A stretch of 64,000 nt of DNA from Gonatopus flavifemur (lineage: Eukaryota > Arthropoda > Insecta > Hymenoptera > Dryinidae): the NCBI GenBank assembly GCA_018340375.1, contig JAFFJZ010000003.1, positions 1,240,001-1,304,000 of the forward strand. The letters are read 5' to 3'. Shown here one piece after another: positions 22,701 through 35,763 of the stretch. The position numbers were made by a program, and so were the translations under genes. Position 1 is the stretch's first letter, and each line of letters begins with the position of its first letter. The notes under the pieces are model-generated. The model did not search any database. It saw nothing but the letters and a program-made list of their open reading frames with translations, and was not told where the DNA came from.

Positions 22701-25527
22701 AGTTTTGAGTTAGTGGAAGATACTTGACTCGACGTGAATCGAGAATTTTCGAAGTATCAGACATCCGACTTTATCTTTTCAAATTCAATCTTCAGAGATC
22801 ACCCCACTTCACCACACTTGTGAAGTTTACCACGACCTTCACAAAATATTTTCCAAAAATATAGGTATCGTACACAAATTTTCATCTCGAAATTGACGTT
22901 CCCTTAATGTTATTTGAAACAAACAAGCGGCGTATTCGCGTACCCGATAAAGCAGGTCTTACAAATGAATTGAAAACAATATTTCATCCGCAGAATTTCC
23001 GATGTTTGTGATAAAATTATTCTCATTATTGCGTAGAATCTTATACAATTATTATGTCATGAATTTATATGATACTGTATCTATAATGATGAACGATATA
23101 AATCTGTAATAATACCATACACTTGAGAGTAATTAATTTTCACAGCTTGCATTGATTACCCGTAATTACTCGTAAAACGTGAATCTTGAAACATATCGAG
23201 GAGGCCTCCTGGAAGATATGTATTACGTAATATAAACTAGTGTGTGTCGGTCAAACAATTCTTCTTAGGAAAACAGAAAAATATATGTATCATCATCGAG
23301 TGCAAATAATTATGAATTTCAAGATTTTGTGAATACATTATCTCGTGCAGAATTGTGAACAAAATTAGAAATGGGTGATTTGGACTAATTTTCTATGAAA
23401 AAAACAACTATCGAGTTTCTATCGATTTTTATAAAATCTTACATTAAGAAACGTCGGATTTATAAATTTTGGGTATGAACTCTGTGAATGTAAATTGGAA
23501 GTTGACTTTGCGTACTGGCTGTTGAAAAGAAAATTTCAAGAGAGATGACTTTGATTTTTTCCTGATGTTGGAATAGAAAAACTCCAATTAATAAAATATC
23601 CCAACACCGAGGAGCACAATTGAAAAACCGATTTCAAGATTTGTATCATTCCGTATCAATGAAAATGAACTTTTCATTCAGATTTCATCCCGTTGAATGT
23701 TCGTAGACAAAAAACACAAGATAAAACATTCTCAAACGATACAGACCGCATTATAAGGGTTTCACAAAGAGAGAAAACTCGAAGGTTAGTTCGAAACGAT
23801 TGAATCAAGACGAGAAAAAGCGTGAAAGAACATCAAAAGTCGTTTTCAAGCTAACAGGAATTTAATTAAAGTCGTATTCAACGTCTTTCGTGGATGTTAA
23901 GGTTTTCGCACGGGTAAACGTCATCAAGTGTCAATACAATACAGTCAATCAGGGTTTAATCCGATGAAGACCCTCATGTGGCTCCTTTGAGCGTCGAAAG
24001 AAGAGAAATCCTAGATTTTTAGCATCCACCAAGTTGTTTTTGCACTTTCTTCCCCTATTCAATTCACATAACAGTATTAAATTCATTGTCACAAGTTGGT
24101 AATTTACTTTCGATAGAGTTGAAATGAATAGTTACAAATTAATTATACATCTTGCGAAGTCAATATTTGATAATATTGTTAATTTTCCAGTATTTTTGAA
24201 TATTTAAATTTCTTTAAATATTTGAGTAAATTTTATCATTCTGTGCAATTGAATTCAAATGATTACGTTATTCGAGAATAATACGCAGTCAAAATAAAAT
24301 CAGAGATGAAAGATATTCACTTTGATTTATTAATATAGAATTGCGACTTAACATTTTTATTTTTAGAACATCTGGAAACAAAGGAGACTTCGTAATGATC
24401 GAAGAAAAGATTTGAATTATCGCGGTATTATAAGATACCGAACAAACAGGAGGCTCGGTCATTCTTCTTCTTCTCCTTTGTAATAATTACCAAGAAGATA
24501 AGAGAAATACTGAGTGGAAATAAAAAAAAATCAAAAGGAGGCGTGGGAGATAGAACGAAGGGGTATCGCAGCTTCTGAGTAGGAGAATAAAGTCAGGGAG
24601 AGAGAAGGAGAGGAATAGAAGTAAGAATGAGTCTGGCCTTTTACGAGAATAATGCATACACCCTAGGGGACTCAGCTTTCAGGAAAATGCTGATTGCTTC
24701 GATCTACTTCTCTCCCAGCCCCTACCCGTCCATTTCTTTGCCGCTGCTGCTCTCTCTTTCTCTCTCTTTCATCACTCTCAGCCAATTCTTCGTCCACTTT
24801 TCCCGTCGCTATCAATCTTCGACTCGTCACAGTTACGGTCTTCGTGTTCCTTCGCGCACGTATACGTGTGCTACAACTGTGACCATATTTCCTGTCTTGG
24901 CAGTCCCAAGATATGTGTGTATGGCTTATCTTAAAGGCTCACCAATCTCTTGAAAGCTCAGTTTTCGCACCCTCTCTTAACAAGTGCAAATACCAAAGGT
25001 CATTGCTTATCGTTTTCTTTATTGTTTTATGTGCCAAAATAGAAGACGATCATTGCTCAAATGGAAATCTTTGCCATCTCGAGTAAGTGGTCTAGAAGAA
25101 TACTGTATGAGCGAAATTCATTTTGATTTCTCTCCTTTTGGGTTTCTCCGGTATCTGGAGAAACGTCGATGATGAGAGAGGTGATGAAAAATGGACAGAA
25201 CTCCATCCAAATTTATGTTTTATTGCCTATTTGAACCATAAATGATTTAAATGAAATCAAAGCGAAAAAGACAGGAATATTGTTGTTCTGTAACTAGATA
25301 ATATTTTTCAGAAATTCTTCTGGAATATTAAGAAATATCGTATGAACCCATGTGGCACAAGGATATTCTGTCAATGGAACTTCACTGCAAACCAGATATA
25401 AGTACTCCCTATTCTATTGATGCATAGTCATTGATTTAAAAATGGTTCGTATATTTATAAGTAGGGTAGACCAGAACCAGTTGAGCAATTGAAATATCTC
25501 GATAACTAAGCATCGCATGATATCATC

Positions 25528-25772
25528 CTACATGGTAAAAAGTGAAGACGTGGAAGGGGAACGTATTAGGTGATCGAGCGAGATGTGAGATTTCACCATA
25601 ATTTGGTGAACTTTTCCTTCATTTGTGGAGGTTTCAACATCCTAAAAACAAAACAATTCCTCAAAGCGGTGGAAAAATCCCTCATTTTTGATGGAAAAAC
25701 AATTCTCTTACGACGAGGGGACGAAATCCACCAACAGGGTGAAGGAAAACTCCCCACATTTCTTACAGTGTA
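25528..25772. mobile_element. Element F copy 1 (TACACTGTAARAAATGT)
   Basis: Read on the minus strand it begins TACACTGTAAGAAATGTGGG then GAGTTTTCCTTC. It aligns through the blocks GTCCCCTC, CCATCAAAAATGA, CTCCACAAATGAAG, AAGTTCACCAAATTATGGTG and so on with the plus-strand copy at 32.36 kb. About 245 bp, noncoding. Confidence 0.75.
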
Positions 25773-28700
25773 GGTATGAAGTAAATTTGATGCATCTTAG
25801 AGTTATAATTAGTTTAGTGAAATTGTTGCTCAACCAACCCCTCTATGCCAGATTAGAATTTAGAGAGGACCAGATATTACACGAATGTCCATAGAATACC
25901 CTAAATAAGAATATTTTGAAGAATCTTGATAGAAATTGTGCACAAAAGGGAGATTATTGATTAATCTGATCAACAAGAATGTTCAAACGAATATTATTTG
26001 AAGGTAATCAGAGATTTTCCATAAAACAAATATGAAAATTTAGAGGAAGGTGTAATTGACGAACCAATGGTCGATTTAAATCCAAGAGGAGGGTGATTGT
26101 TAAGAGGAAGTTTGACAGATAGAGTGTTGTTGAAAGGGTATTGATAAGGTGTCTCTGTCGTAGCGATTGCGATTGACAGCTTTACCAGCTCGATATTGAT
26201 TAAGGGGATTGAAAGAGGGGTCATGAAACCGACATGAAATTCATTTACCCTCGTTACTCTCTCGTATGATGATACCTGTATATTTATTATTACCATATAT
26301 CACCAGTATATGTACTATACACGTTTTCCATCGAAGGTGTATTAGTGTTTCTTTCGCAAAAGCTGATGTTCCATAACATTTCAAAACTGAATTCATTCTG
26401 TGAGAATCATTAAAAAAATTCAATCGATTGTACGTTTCGATTGATCGACTTAAAAGGATTGCCATGAATTTTCCGAGAATTATTGAATGTTCGGTTTGCG
26501 ACCTGTCAGAGGTACAACCCATACAACGCAGATGCACGTTTTCACTGTTTCTGAAACACCTCGCTCTAAGACATCTAAAAGATATTGTTTAGATCTTGAA
26601 AACAGTGACAATGTTTTAGACGAAGCAACATTGCGCTGCCTTGGAGTACAACGAAATTACCTCAGCTCTATCAAGAACATTTTAAAGTTTCCACAGTTAC
26701 GAAAATTTCATTCCTTTTATCAATCGGTAACTCAGCACGGTATGCAATATTCTTACATTTGAATTTAACCATTCACTTTTATCAATTTTTCAAATAAATC
26801 GATGGAATAATTTGATATTCGTTGGATATCCAGGATATTTTGGAAAATCATTTTCGTTATCGATCAAAGGCAATCCCACTCTTTTCCAAACGTTATACCT
26901 CGAGCGATGATGTGGCAAGAAGAATATTACATTAAAGCATTGTTAGCAGAAGGCTAATAGAAAAATCGTGTCTCCTGTCAAGTCGTTGAATTTATTGCAA
27001 AACGTGACTTTTACCAAGTGCAGAGCTATTTAGACGTGGGATGAATTATATTTCATAATACCAGGGCGAAGTAACTTTTTCCGATCTGCGATTCTGTTCA
27101 TTTACCCTGAATTGTCATTGTTTTATCGTCCCTATGCGGAGATCCTTGTAAAATTCATACCTTTTTTTATCCAAAAGAAAGAGAGGTGTATTTTTCATTC
27201 AAACATCTATCGATTTTCATATCAGGTAGGAAATTTATTGACATTGAAGCGTAATCAACTATCCCCCTGTTATCTTTGTTGAATATAAGAATGAACGTTT
27301 GATAAAACTTAATGAATTTAGAAAACTACTGTCGAACCTGAAGAATGTTGAACTGCATCGGTAATGATATTGATAAAGTTTTGCAAATTTCAATAAAAAC
27401 ATCGATCAAAATCGATCAAACGTCATTCACGAGAACAAGATCGAGAAGTATCGATTTTATCACCCGGAGAAGAAGAAACATCAAGTTCATCAGCCGATTG
27501 TCAATGTTTGAAGTTGCCCACTCTCAATTTCCACGTCCTACCAAAGTTAAGTCAAGAACCGATTGAATTATTCACTCGATAGAACCGTGTATTACATCTC
27601 TTCGTGCAACTGGAATTAATTGCTCTTAACTCGCGGAAACTCCAGCTCTTTTGACGATGATTTGGTTTATGGAGCAAGGGTTCGTTCGCTGAATGAATGG
27701 ATGCTTATCAACAGCCTTATAGTTGCACATCCCCGTTCTAGCGAGACGCGATACCTTGTCCCGGAGGTTTCTTTTCCAGCCGACAGTCGATACAATGAAA
27801 GCATGAATTGCGACTGAAATGACAAAAATGGATCATCGTATTATCATCATAATGAAAAAGCACGGAGCCTCGTGAAATCAGACAGTATTGACTGCTTTTT
27901 ATAGGTAAAAGTGCGAATGGGGAGAGAGAAAGAAGACGATAAATCTGAGACATCAGGGTTGGGGAAAGGAGAGAAAGAGAAGAAATTTAAAGGGCAAACT
28001 GTTGCTTCGAGTTTCAACAAGTAGGCCAACCAAATGGTAGGGGAAGCATCTCCATGGGAGAAAGAACTCATCTTAGAAAGGAAGAAAGATTAAAAGCTTG
28101 GATTTCCTACGACATCGGTAAATTCAATGAATCAACCTTGAATGAAGAATGAATTGCAAATGAGAAGAAGGAAGAGGAAGAAAATAATAATATTGAATTT
28201 GAGTTTCCAAAAAAAAGAAACTCAAATCCTTCTTTTCTTGTTCCTTTTATTTTCACTTCTTTCGCATCAACTTAAATGTCAATTCAACTTTGCAGTTGCC
28301 TTCTTTCCTTCCCCCAAGACCGTAAGACCGAAGAACAGGACGATATTCCTTCCCTATATATCTTTTCTATTGCCGTTCCTACCGTAGCGAGAGAAATGAA
28401 AATGTAAATGGGAACAAGTAAGCCGGAAATTCTTCTGTGCGAAATTGATGTGTACGGCTGTAAATGAAATTACTATTCTTCAACTACTGTGAGGAAAAGG
28501 AACTTATAAATCCTACGTTACTCTTATTGTATCGATTACGCTGCTTCGGGAGTTTGGTTTTGTCGGAAGAAAATAAGAAACAAATACAAAAGTCCAATTT
28601 GTTTTTGTTTCTTTTTTTAATTCGAAATTGACCCGCGCGTATAAAAACAATTTTGAAATCGGAATCGAGTCGAATAATCGAATAGATTGACAATTTATAT

Positions 28701-31700
28701 CGATGCGAAAACAAATCTGATCCTATAACTTACTGTATCGGTAATAGAATAATTAGCCCTGGTAAAACCACTTAATCGCCGATGGATGATCCTCGTCGAT
28801 ATCACTTGCTAATTGAACGACGATGACGACAGGACTGCGGAAAAAGAGGGGAAACTTAGATATCTCTATCCTATAAAAGATTGATCGATTAATAAAGATT
28901 GGAGAAATAATCTCCTATTGCCCAGACGAGAAACGTTCGCTCGCTCCCTCGCTGGCTCACACCTTGGATGGGTTGGAAGCGCAAATATAAAGCAAAGGAA
29001 CATAGGGTGACCTTCTCAGTTACCAGTCTTGACGATCCGGTAATCGCATTATAACTGGTAATTACGACATCGCTAGGCACTAGGAGCAACCCATAGGTTG
29101 GCCAAAGTACCGGAGCAGGGGTTATGCAGATTGCTTTATAACCTTGTTACCGATCGCTCTATTAACTTTACTACGTTGACACTGCGTAAAGGAGTTTCCT
29201 TTTACCTTATTTATCGAGAAAGAGAGATGACGGGATAGATGAATTTTCAACAGAAAGGAGAAAGGTTACAACAGGCATGTGACTGCGATGAAAGGAAAGC
29301 ATTGTTCTTCTAAGTTTGTGCTCAATCTCGAATTTTGATTTACACAGTTCCGTGTAATTCCTTCCAATTGAATTTTCTTATTCATTCCTTTTTTGTCCTC
29401 CCCTTTCTTCCTTCTCCCTTTCCTTTTTCATTTTGCGAGGGTGAATTAAGCGTAAAATAAAATGCACCGTCGAGAATTCAAGTGCAAACGTCGGAAACGA
29501 AGTCAACAACGGAAGAGGAATTGCATAAAAGAAAAGGGCCGATATTCAGAGGACCTCGATGGAATCTCTAGACTTCTTCAATCGGTAGCTGGTTTCCCTC
29601 TTATTATATATTTTCTATCTCACTTATTCCACGGATATTCTTCTTTCTACTTCGTCTACTCTGTGATATCTGTATTTGACACGTGGAAATGAAGACACCC
29701 CCTAAAGAGACCAAATAAATATTGAAGCTATCGATCTTCTTTTCCAACGAAGCATTTTTTTTTCTTTCCTTTTTTCTCTCGGAAGAATTTTTTAATCATT
29801 CCGTCCTATGAGTATAATTGAAAAATATATATGAAAAATCATTTTTCAATACCATCGATATACCAATATCTTTTTGGTCGACAAATCGCATACAAACCAT
29901 ACGCAAATTGTATGGAAATTATGCAGAATTGTTATGTAATTTTTATACTTCCATGAAAATTCTATGAAATGCCTATCACTAATTACAATTGACATTTGAT
30001 TCGATCGCTCCAGGGACAGAATTGCTCAAGGTTTTCAATAGTTTCTAATACGGAAAATTGCCTTAGATTTGAATAATTCATTGTTTTTTCCGCTCTCTGT
30101 TGAAATAATGATGTGGTAAAAAACACCGATTTTCACAAACATCGCCCATCCCTGATCAGAACCATTTACTGTGCTGTAGAACTTTTGATCCAAATGGTAT
30201 GTTAAAATTATAAAACGCTATAAAAAAAGCAATGAAAATTAAACTTAAAATGAATTCTCCGAGTATACGAAAATGATAAAATCCTATGAACCTGGAATGT
30301 TGACGTGTGCCATCACAGAGATGTATACTATATCGAATAAGCAAACAACACATACGAATTCACAGTTTTTATGCAAAAGAATAAAGTACAGAGTTTCGTT
30401 CGTTTGATGATTCATTGTCCTTTATCCCACAGAATAGGGTGTTAATTTCCAGAGGACGAATTGCGAATGACGTTTGAGAATGACAAAGGAAATTAGGATT
30501 GAGATTATAAAGGGATAACGGAAAGTTACGTAAAGTAAACGATAAAGCTGCAACACGTCCAGCATACGTTGAACGGAAACTTCTTCTTTGATCAGATCGT
30601 TGGAGTACAAATGATAATGCATCTGGTATTATTGTATCGTATGTCTTTTATTGGTCATTTTATCAATGAGGAGTCTTCCATTGAGAATTCCAGGATTCTT
30701 GAATGAATTGATTCTTTATAGAAATATTATTGATTTTTCAGTAATATTTCATAAAAATCTATAGAGACTAGACATTTTTTCTATAAAAAAAATCAATTCT
30801 CTGATTCCCAACTTCACAGGCAATGAAAAACCACTTTTAATAAGTATACTAACAATTTCAAAAATCTTCTCAATCGGGAGTCTTCAGGTTCCTGGTGAAT
30901 CATCAACCCTCAAAATATCAAGTGAATTTCGAAAAAAATTCAAGATAATTCTAATTCTTTGTTTTCCTTGTTTGTCCTGTGATTACTTCGACTGGCGATT
31001 ATTGAACGACTAAATACTCAAATTGATATTATTCAGGTTCATGTTGGGATAGGGTATGATTTATGATGCCTAATAAAAAGATGACGTAACGTCAATATAA
31101 ATATTATATGAAAACCACACGGTTATGTAACAAAAATATTGAAGCAACTCTATGTGTAATTACTTGAGAACCCTTAAAAGATACAGCCAAAGCGTACGAA
31201 ATTTTGCACAAACTTTTTTCGTAGAATATTCAAGTCATAAATAAAATATACACCCGGGATTGTATCTTGAATACCAATTTCCATTTCGTCGAAGTTTTCA
31301 AACATTATAGGATAAGATTGAAACATTTTGACAGTGAATTAAAAAAAATGGTCTATCACAATGACAGAAAAACTGCTCTTTTTGAACATTCATGCAGATC
31401 ACGATAATTTGAAATTTGGTTTTATTTACCATGAAATCCGACTGTGACGCCCAGAAAAAGTCCGTGAAACCAAAATTAACTATATTTTTTAGGTTAGATA
31501 AACCAAATTTGTGGTCAATTTTGGCTTCAACCATCTTTCTGAACGCCATAATCAGATTTCAAGGTAAATAAAAAGTTATTGTGACTTCAAATGTTCCAAC
31601 CAGATCGTTTTTCTGTCAGTATAATATTTCAGAACTCACTGCACTCACTGCACAATTCATATTCAGGGTATAATCCTAATCATATATTTTATCATCAGGT

Positions 31701-32357
31701 ATTTAAGATTTGTATCTCTTACGCATTTTACGAACAAAAATTTGTGCAACACTTCGTCCGCTTTGACTGACGCTTGAGAACGTTCAAAATACAAAAATAA
31801 TCAAGGCAACGCAAGAGAGTGTAATCTATAAACAACATTACGATATTTTTCAAAACTATATAGTTTTGAACAAGTCGTTCAAAAAGTAATTATATGCAAA
31901 ATGTTTGAGTATATACTGCAGTAAATTTGTATTGGGAATCTTCCCCGTAATATCGTTGGAAACTGGATATCGTGCATTGAAATCACCTTCGAACTGATAA
32001 GCATACACGGGAAAAATATATGCAATTGAGTTGAACTAATAATATGACAGTCGTTCGTAATAACAATTGAGTAGTTATTGCATGGAGAAAAGAACATTCA
32101 AAACCTCCCTCAATTTCCACTAGAGGAAGTTGAGAGGATCACTCCTATTATTAGATAATGTTATTTTTGATTAACCTACTGATTCAATAGAAATATCATA
32201 ATGTTTCAAACATTCTTATCCACCGTGTGTCAAGCTAATATCTGAAAAAAATAAAATCAGTACCGGAAAAAAACAAGTCTATTTGAATTTTTTATAATTC
32301 AAAGGAAGATGTTACCATATTGATACTTGTGAAAAAATTCCGTTAAAATTCAGTGCA

Positions 32358-32588
32358 TACACTGTAAAAAATGTAGGGAGTTTTTCTTCGCTCTGCTACT
32401 GGATTTTGTCCCCTCATCGTGGGGGAATTGTTGTTCCATCAAAAATGAATTATTTTGTTTCTCGTGCGTTGAATCCTCTACAAATGAAGAAAGAGTTCAC
32501 AAAATGATGGTGAAAAATTCCCCATTTATGGAAGAAATTTGCTGCCACCATTTTTTGGGGAGGAAATTCCACAATCATTCTTTACAGG
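32358..32588. mobile_element. Element F copy 2, opposite orientation
   Basis: Begins TACACTGTAAAAAATGTAGG then GAGTTTTTCTTCG and ends ATTCTTTACAG. Collinear with the reverse complement of 25.5-25.8 kb, about three-quarters identical by eye. The two copies are 6.6 kb apart in opposite orientation. Confidence 0.75.
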
Positions 32589-33000
32589 CTTTGAAGTTTC
32601 ACTGATTTTAACAGGAAGATGTACTAGGTTCATATTATAAAGTAGATTCCAGTTTTTAAAACATGGTTTTTTGGGTGCGTTTGCGACGATAAGCCAATGT
32701 ACACTACGTTCACTGGGGTGCTTCGAAAAACTTTCTTTGTTATAGATTCTCTAAGCCCTCAAAGAGTTTCCTTTTGGCATGAAATAAAAACCCTAAAAAT
32801 CGTGATTCAATGCGATAAAGTTCCAATTTTCAAACTTCATCCGTACTTCCCTATCCTAAACTCAGTGAATTAGTTCCCCAGTTTTTCATGGCCCATTTCT
32901 ACCTTTCTCGATGGTTCAGAATAATAAAAAACATGAGAATGCTGCAGAACTATTTGGGAACAAACAGGCTTGATGCTGAAATTCTATTTCCACTGTTGGT

Positions 33001-33153
33001 GCACTGAGAGAAAAAAAGCGTAAAAATTACAATCAATCATTATCAGATTGAAAACATCCTGGATAGGATATCATGATTATCTTCTATTATCCTCGATGTG
33101 TTCTATCTGTTAATAAAGATCGTAGTGATTTTTACGCTTTGTTCTCTCAGCGT
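33001..33153. mobile_element. MITE H (CACTGAGAGAA ends)
   Basis: Left end CACTGAGAGAAAAAAAGCGT then AAAAATTACAATC. The right end is the complement of CGCTGAGAGAACAAAGCGTA then AAAATCACTACGATC. The same terminal motif occurs at 41.0 and 60.5 kb with other interiors. Confidence 0.75.
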
Positions 33154-33210
33154 GTGATTCTTATTTTAGAAATGGCAGTTAATTGACACAAAAATTAGAA
33201 CGACAGTAAC

Positions 33211-33344
33211 CTGCAAATCCGAATCAGTAAAAAGTATTGAGAGTCAGGGAAATTCCGCCGGCAATCAGGGGAGAACTTGGCACTGTTTCTCAATAGAATT
33301 TCCCTCACGCCCAGTATTTTTACCGATTCCGATTTACTTTACAG
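33211..33344. mobile_element. MITE I with AATCCGAATC inverted arms
   Basis: Left arm CTGCAAATCCGAATCAGTAA then AAAGTATTGAGAGTCAGGGAA. The right arm is complementary (CTGTAAAGTAAATCGGAATC then GGTAAAAATACTGGGCG). It lies 60 bp from MITE H. A related half-copy is near 59,690-59,740 (TTCTCAGTACTTTTTACTAA). Confidence 0.75.
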
Positions 33345-34029
33345 GATAAATGAATTTCGAAAACATTCATGCAGATGCCAAGTATAAGTTGATCTTAATG
33401 AGCAATCTTAGTGACGTGTGGATTTCGCGTTTTACCATTAGGGATGCGACGATATTATCGTGAATAATTCAGAAATAATCGACGATAGTATCAGGGCATT
33501 TCCACTTATAATATCCTTTAGATAAGTTCGAAATATCTTATGTAACATTTTTAGATATCTTGCAGATATATTGTAGACGTAAGGAGAATTTGAGATATCC
33601 TCAAAGTACCAAATATCCAAAAAGTGTTGCATAAAACGTCTCAAAGACTCAACTAGAAGTTTGCAAGACAGGTACTGATTATTGGGTATTTATCACAGGT
33701 CGTTTCTACTTTGCACGTTACAAGAATAATTCGAATACATTCAATGTATTTTAGTTTTCGGAATGAAAGGTCGAATAATTTATACGTGTGACAAAAAAGA
33801 ATGTATCTCCACGCTATCTAAATTAAACAAGAACATTACACCGGCTTCCCACATACCCCATTTCTGGAACTACTTTATTATTATTATTATTATCTCAATT
33901 TTTATGGTGGAGAAATTTGTTTTCCTTGAAAATATGCGTGAAAATTCTTAAGAAAAACGAATATGTACTCATATTAATTGGAATATCAAAGTCATTCTGG
34001 GTGTGCTACACCTCAAAGTAGAGTCCTAG

Positions 34030-34190
34030 AAGTGTATTGGAATATTATTTGCTGTCTCAGTCAATTGCATTGCTCTCTCAGCAAACCAGTTGGCTGTGGC
34101 AGCAAATTTTTAGCTAGACCAGCAAAAACATTTGCTATCCTATATATAATACTTGGATTTGCTGAATCGGCAAATTTTTTCCATTGTTCG
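34030..34190. repeat. GCAAATTTTT/GGCTGTGGCAGC repeat, copy 1
   Basis: Several copies of a GCAAATTT/AAATTTGCT motif around GTTGGCTGTGGCAGCAAATT. The block order and the following CTATATATAATA match 43.3-43.5 kb. The family has an internal ACCAGCAAA-type short tandem. Confidence 0.5.
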
Positions 34191-34549
34191 ATATAAGTTG
34201 AAATCAAACGATCCAGATCGTTGAGGAGAAAGGCGGAAAGGTGATACATTAAATTTGTGAAATTAATTTTCATCAATGTTCTTTCCAGAGAGAAAAATCT
34301 CAGGCACACCAGTTTGAAAAACTACTTCCCGTCATTTTTGAATGATCATCGACACAATGTTGGATCTTTTATCGATAAAAGCACAATATCAAAAAAAGAT
34401 GATACACGTGAGGAATACTACTGTTGCTACTGGGTACAAGAATACTCACGAGATAAGAATACAGTCCCGAGGGTTTCCTACTTTCGAGATGGTGCGAATT
34501 GCTTGGAATTTTGGTTGAAGAATCCAGGGCTGCTAGTTGTCAAGACGGC

Positions 34550-35028
34550 AGCAATACCCGCGGGTCTCGCGCGGAGTATTTGGGCTCCCCGTTAAAAACG
34601 CCACAGCCGATTGAGAGCGATGGAAGAAGTGCATCTCAATCCTGTTTCGTGACGGCCCGTAGCCGTCTCTCTGCTCTCCGCTACCAGGGTCGTCTGCGTC
34701 TCTCGTGATTTCTCGGCGACCGCTTCATGATCCTCCTAGGAGGAGAGATCCGGTACCGCGAAGCAGCACGCACCGAGGCATCAGAGCGCATGGTCTGTCA
34801 CTTCCACAACATCCCCCTGTTGCTTTCCACTACCACCACCGTACGATATCATTCTAAATCTACCGTGTACCACCTTTCGTCATCTTTCCGCTTTAGCAGA
34901 TCCATTGCCCCTTCTTCCTTCTTTTGCTCTTTGCGAGCGAGTAGCAGCACCCACTTGTTAGAACCTCCATTCAAACTCCACGCCAAATGTTCGTTCCCCC
35001 CTTGTCGTACTCCGTAAGAAGGGTGACA

Positions 35029-35060
<32 letters not shown>
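34550..35060. promoter_or_regulatory. GC-rich island, possible promoter
   Basis: Stands out from the surrounding AT-rich DNA. It has CpG-rich CCCGCGGGTCTCGCGCGGAG, a CTCCTAGGAGGAG palindrome, repeated CGTCTCTC pyrimidine runs and, at the right edge, an ACG trinucleotide microsatellite. ORFs across it look like noncoding composition and I find no spliced protein. It could be the transcription start of VMAT's missing 5' exon (minus strand), of the unknown gene to the right, or of a noncoding RNA. Confidence 0.3.

Positions 35061-35065
<5 letters not shown>
35028..35065. repeat. ACG trinucleotide microsatellite
   Basis: About 12 uninterrupted ACG/GAC units, GC-rich, at the edge of the GC-rich island. 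Confidence 0.95.
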
Positions 35066-35546
35066 TAGGGGTGATCGGTATTGTATGAGACGCCAAATGA
35101 AATTACCCAACCGAAAGTATGTTGTACTTCAGGACGTCGATATAATTATCGAAGAAATCATTGACTCTTTCGATTTATCATGTACGTTACGACGTATGAG
35201 TAGATTCGTACATACGATCCGATGACATTGAAATGGAAATAAGAAAGGGAGAAAATGTAATGAAATCAGTTTGAGTGTATGGAAATCAACGTGATACATG
35301 TTTTATGTATATATGTTTTTATCACTTTCAGCCTTTTAACCTCATGTTTCTAATATTCTTTTAAAATTGAAATCCTTTTATGATGTTATTTATCGGCGTC
35401 GTAGATTATTTGAACATTAAGTTCTTCTTTCAATTTCTTGACTATTTTTAATTTCTAAGATTTCCAATTATCAGCCTTCTTTTGTACATCTCTGCTTTTG
35501 ACGTACGAGTCCAAATCTTTGTAATTAAAACTTTGTTTCAAGACTA

Positions 35547-35763
35547 CCCAGATAACATGTAGGCTTGTCATAACCCTGTCACACTTGTCATTCGATTGTT
35601 TTTGGCTTGTTCTTGACAACCTTGTCAATGTAAGGCTGCTACAGCCCTGCTGCAAGGGTTTTGTAAGCTTGTACCCTTGTCGTGTGTCAACTAGGAGGCT
35701 TATATCAACCTTGTCACAAGCTTGCCTGACAACATTGCAGCAAGGTTAAATTGCTATCCGGGT
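35547..35763. mobile_element. Element G copy 1 (uninterrupted)
   Basis: Begins CCCAGATAACATGTAGGCTT and ends TTGCTATCCGGGTA. Many short CTTGTCA/TGACAAG palindromes between. Its reverse complement aligns along its length with the copy at 55 kb and supplies the empty site for F3. Noncoding, 217 bp. Confidence 0.78.

Larger units (their letters stand above)
19788..34549. other. Upstream of VMAT, no coding gene identified
   Basis: AT-rich with short chance ORFs. It holds element F copies at 25.5 and 32.4 kb, H and I at 33.0-33.35 kb, and the 34.0-kb repeat. More GC-balanced patches at 24.55-24.95 kb and 28.90-29.11 kb could be 5' exons or regulatory DNA of VMAT, but no splice chain proves it. 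Confidence 0.5.

Noticed and set aside
24627..24953. 108-codon ORF with Ser/Leu-rich stretch
   Set aside because: The hydrophobic Ser/Leu run comes from a CTCTCT tract. No homology or splice partners seen.
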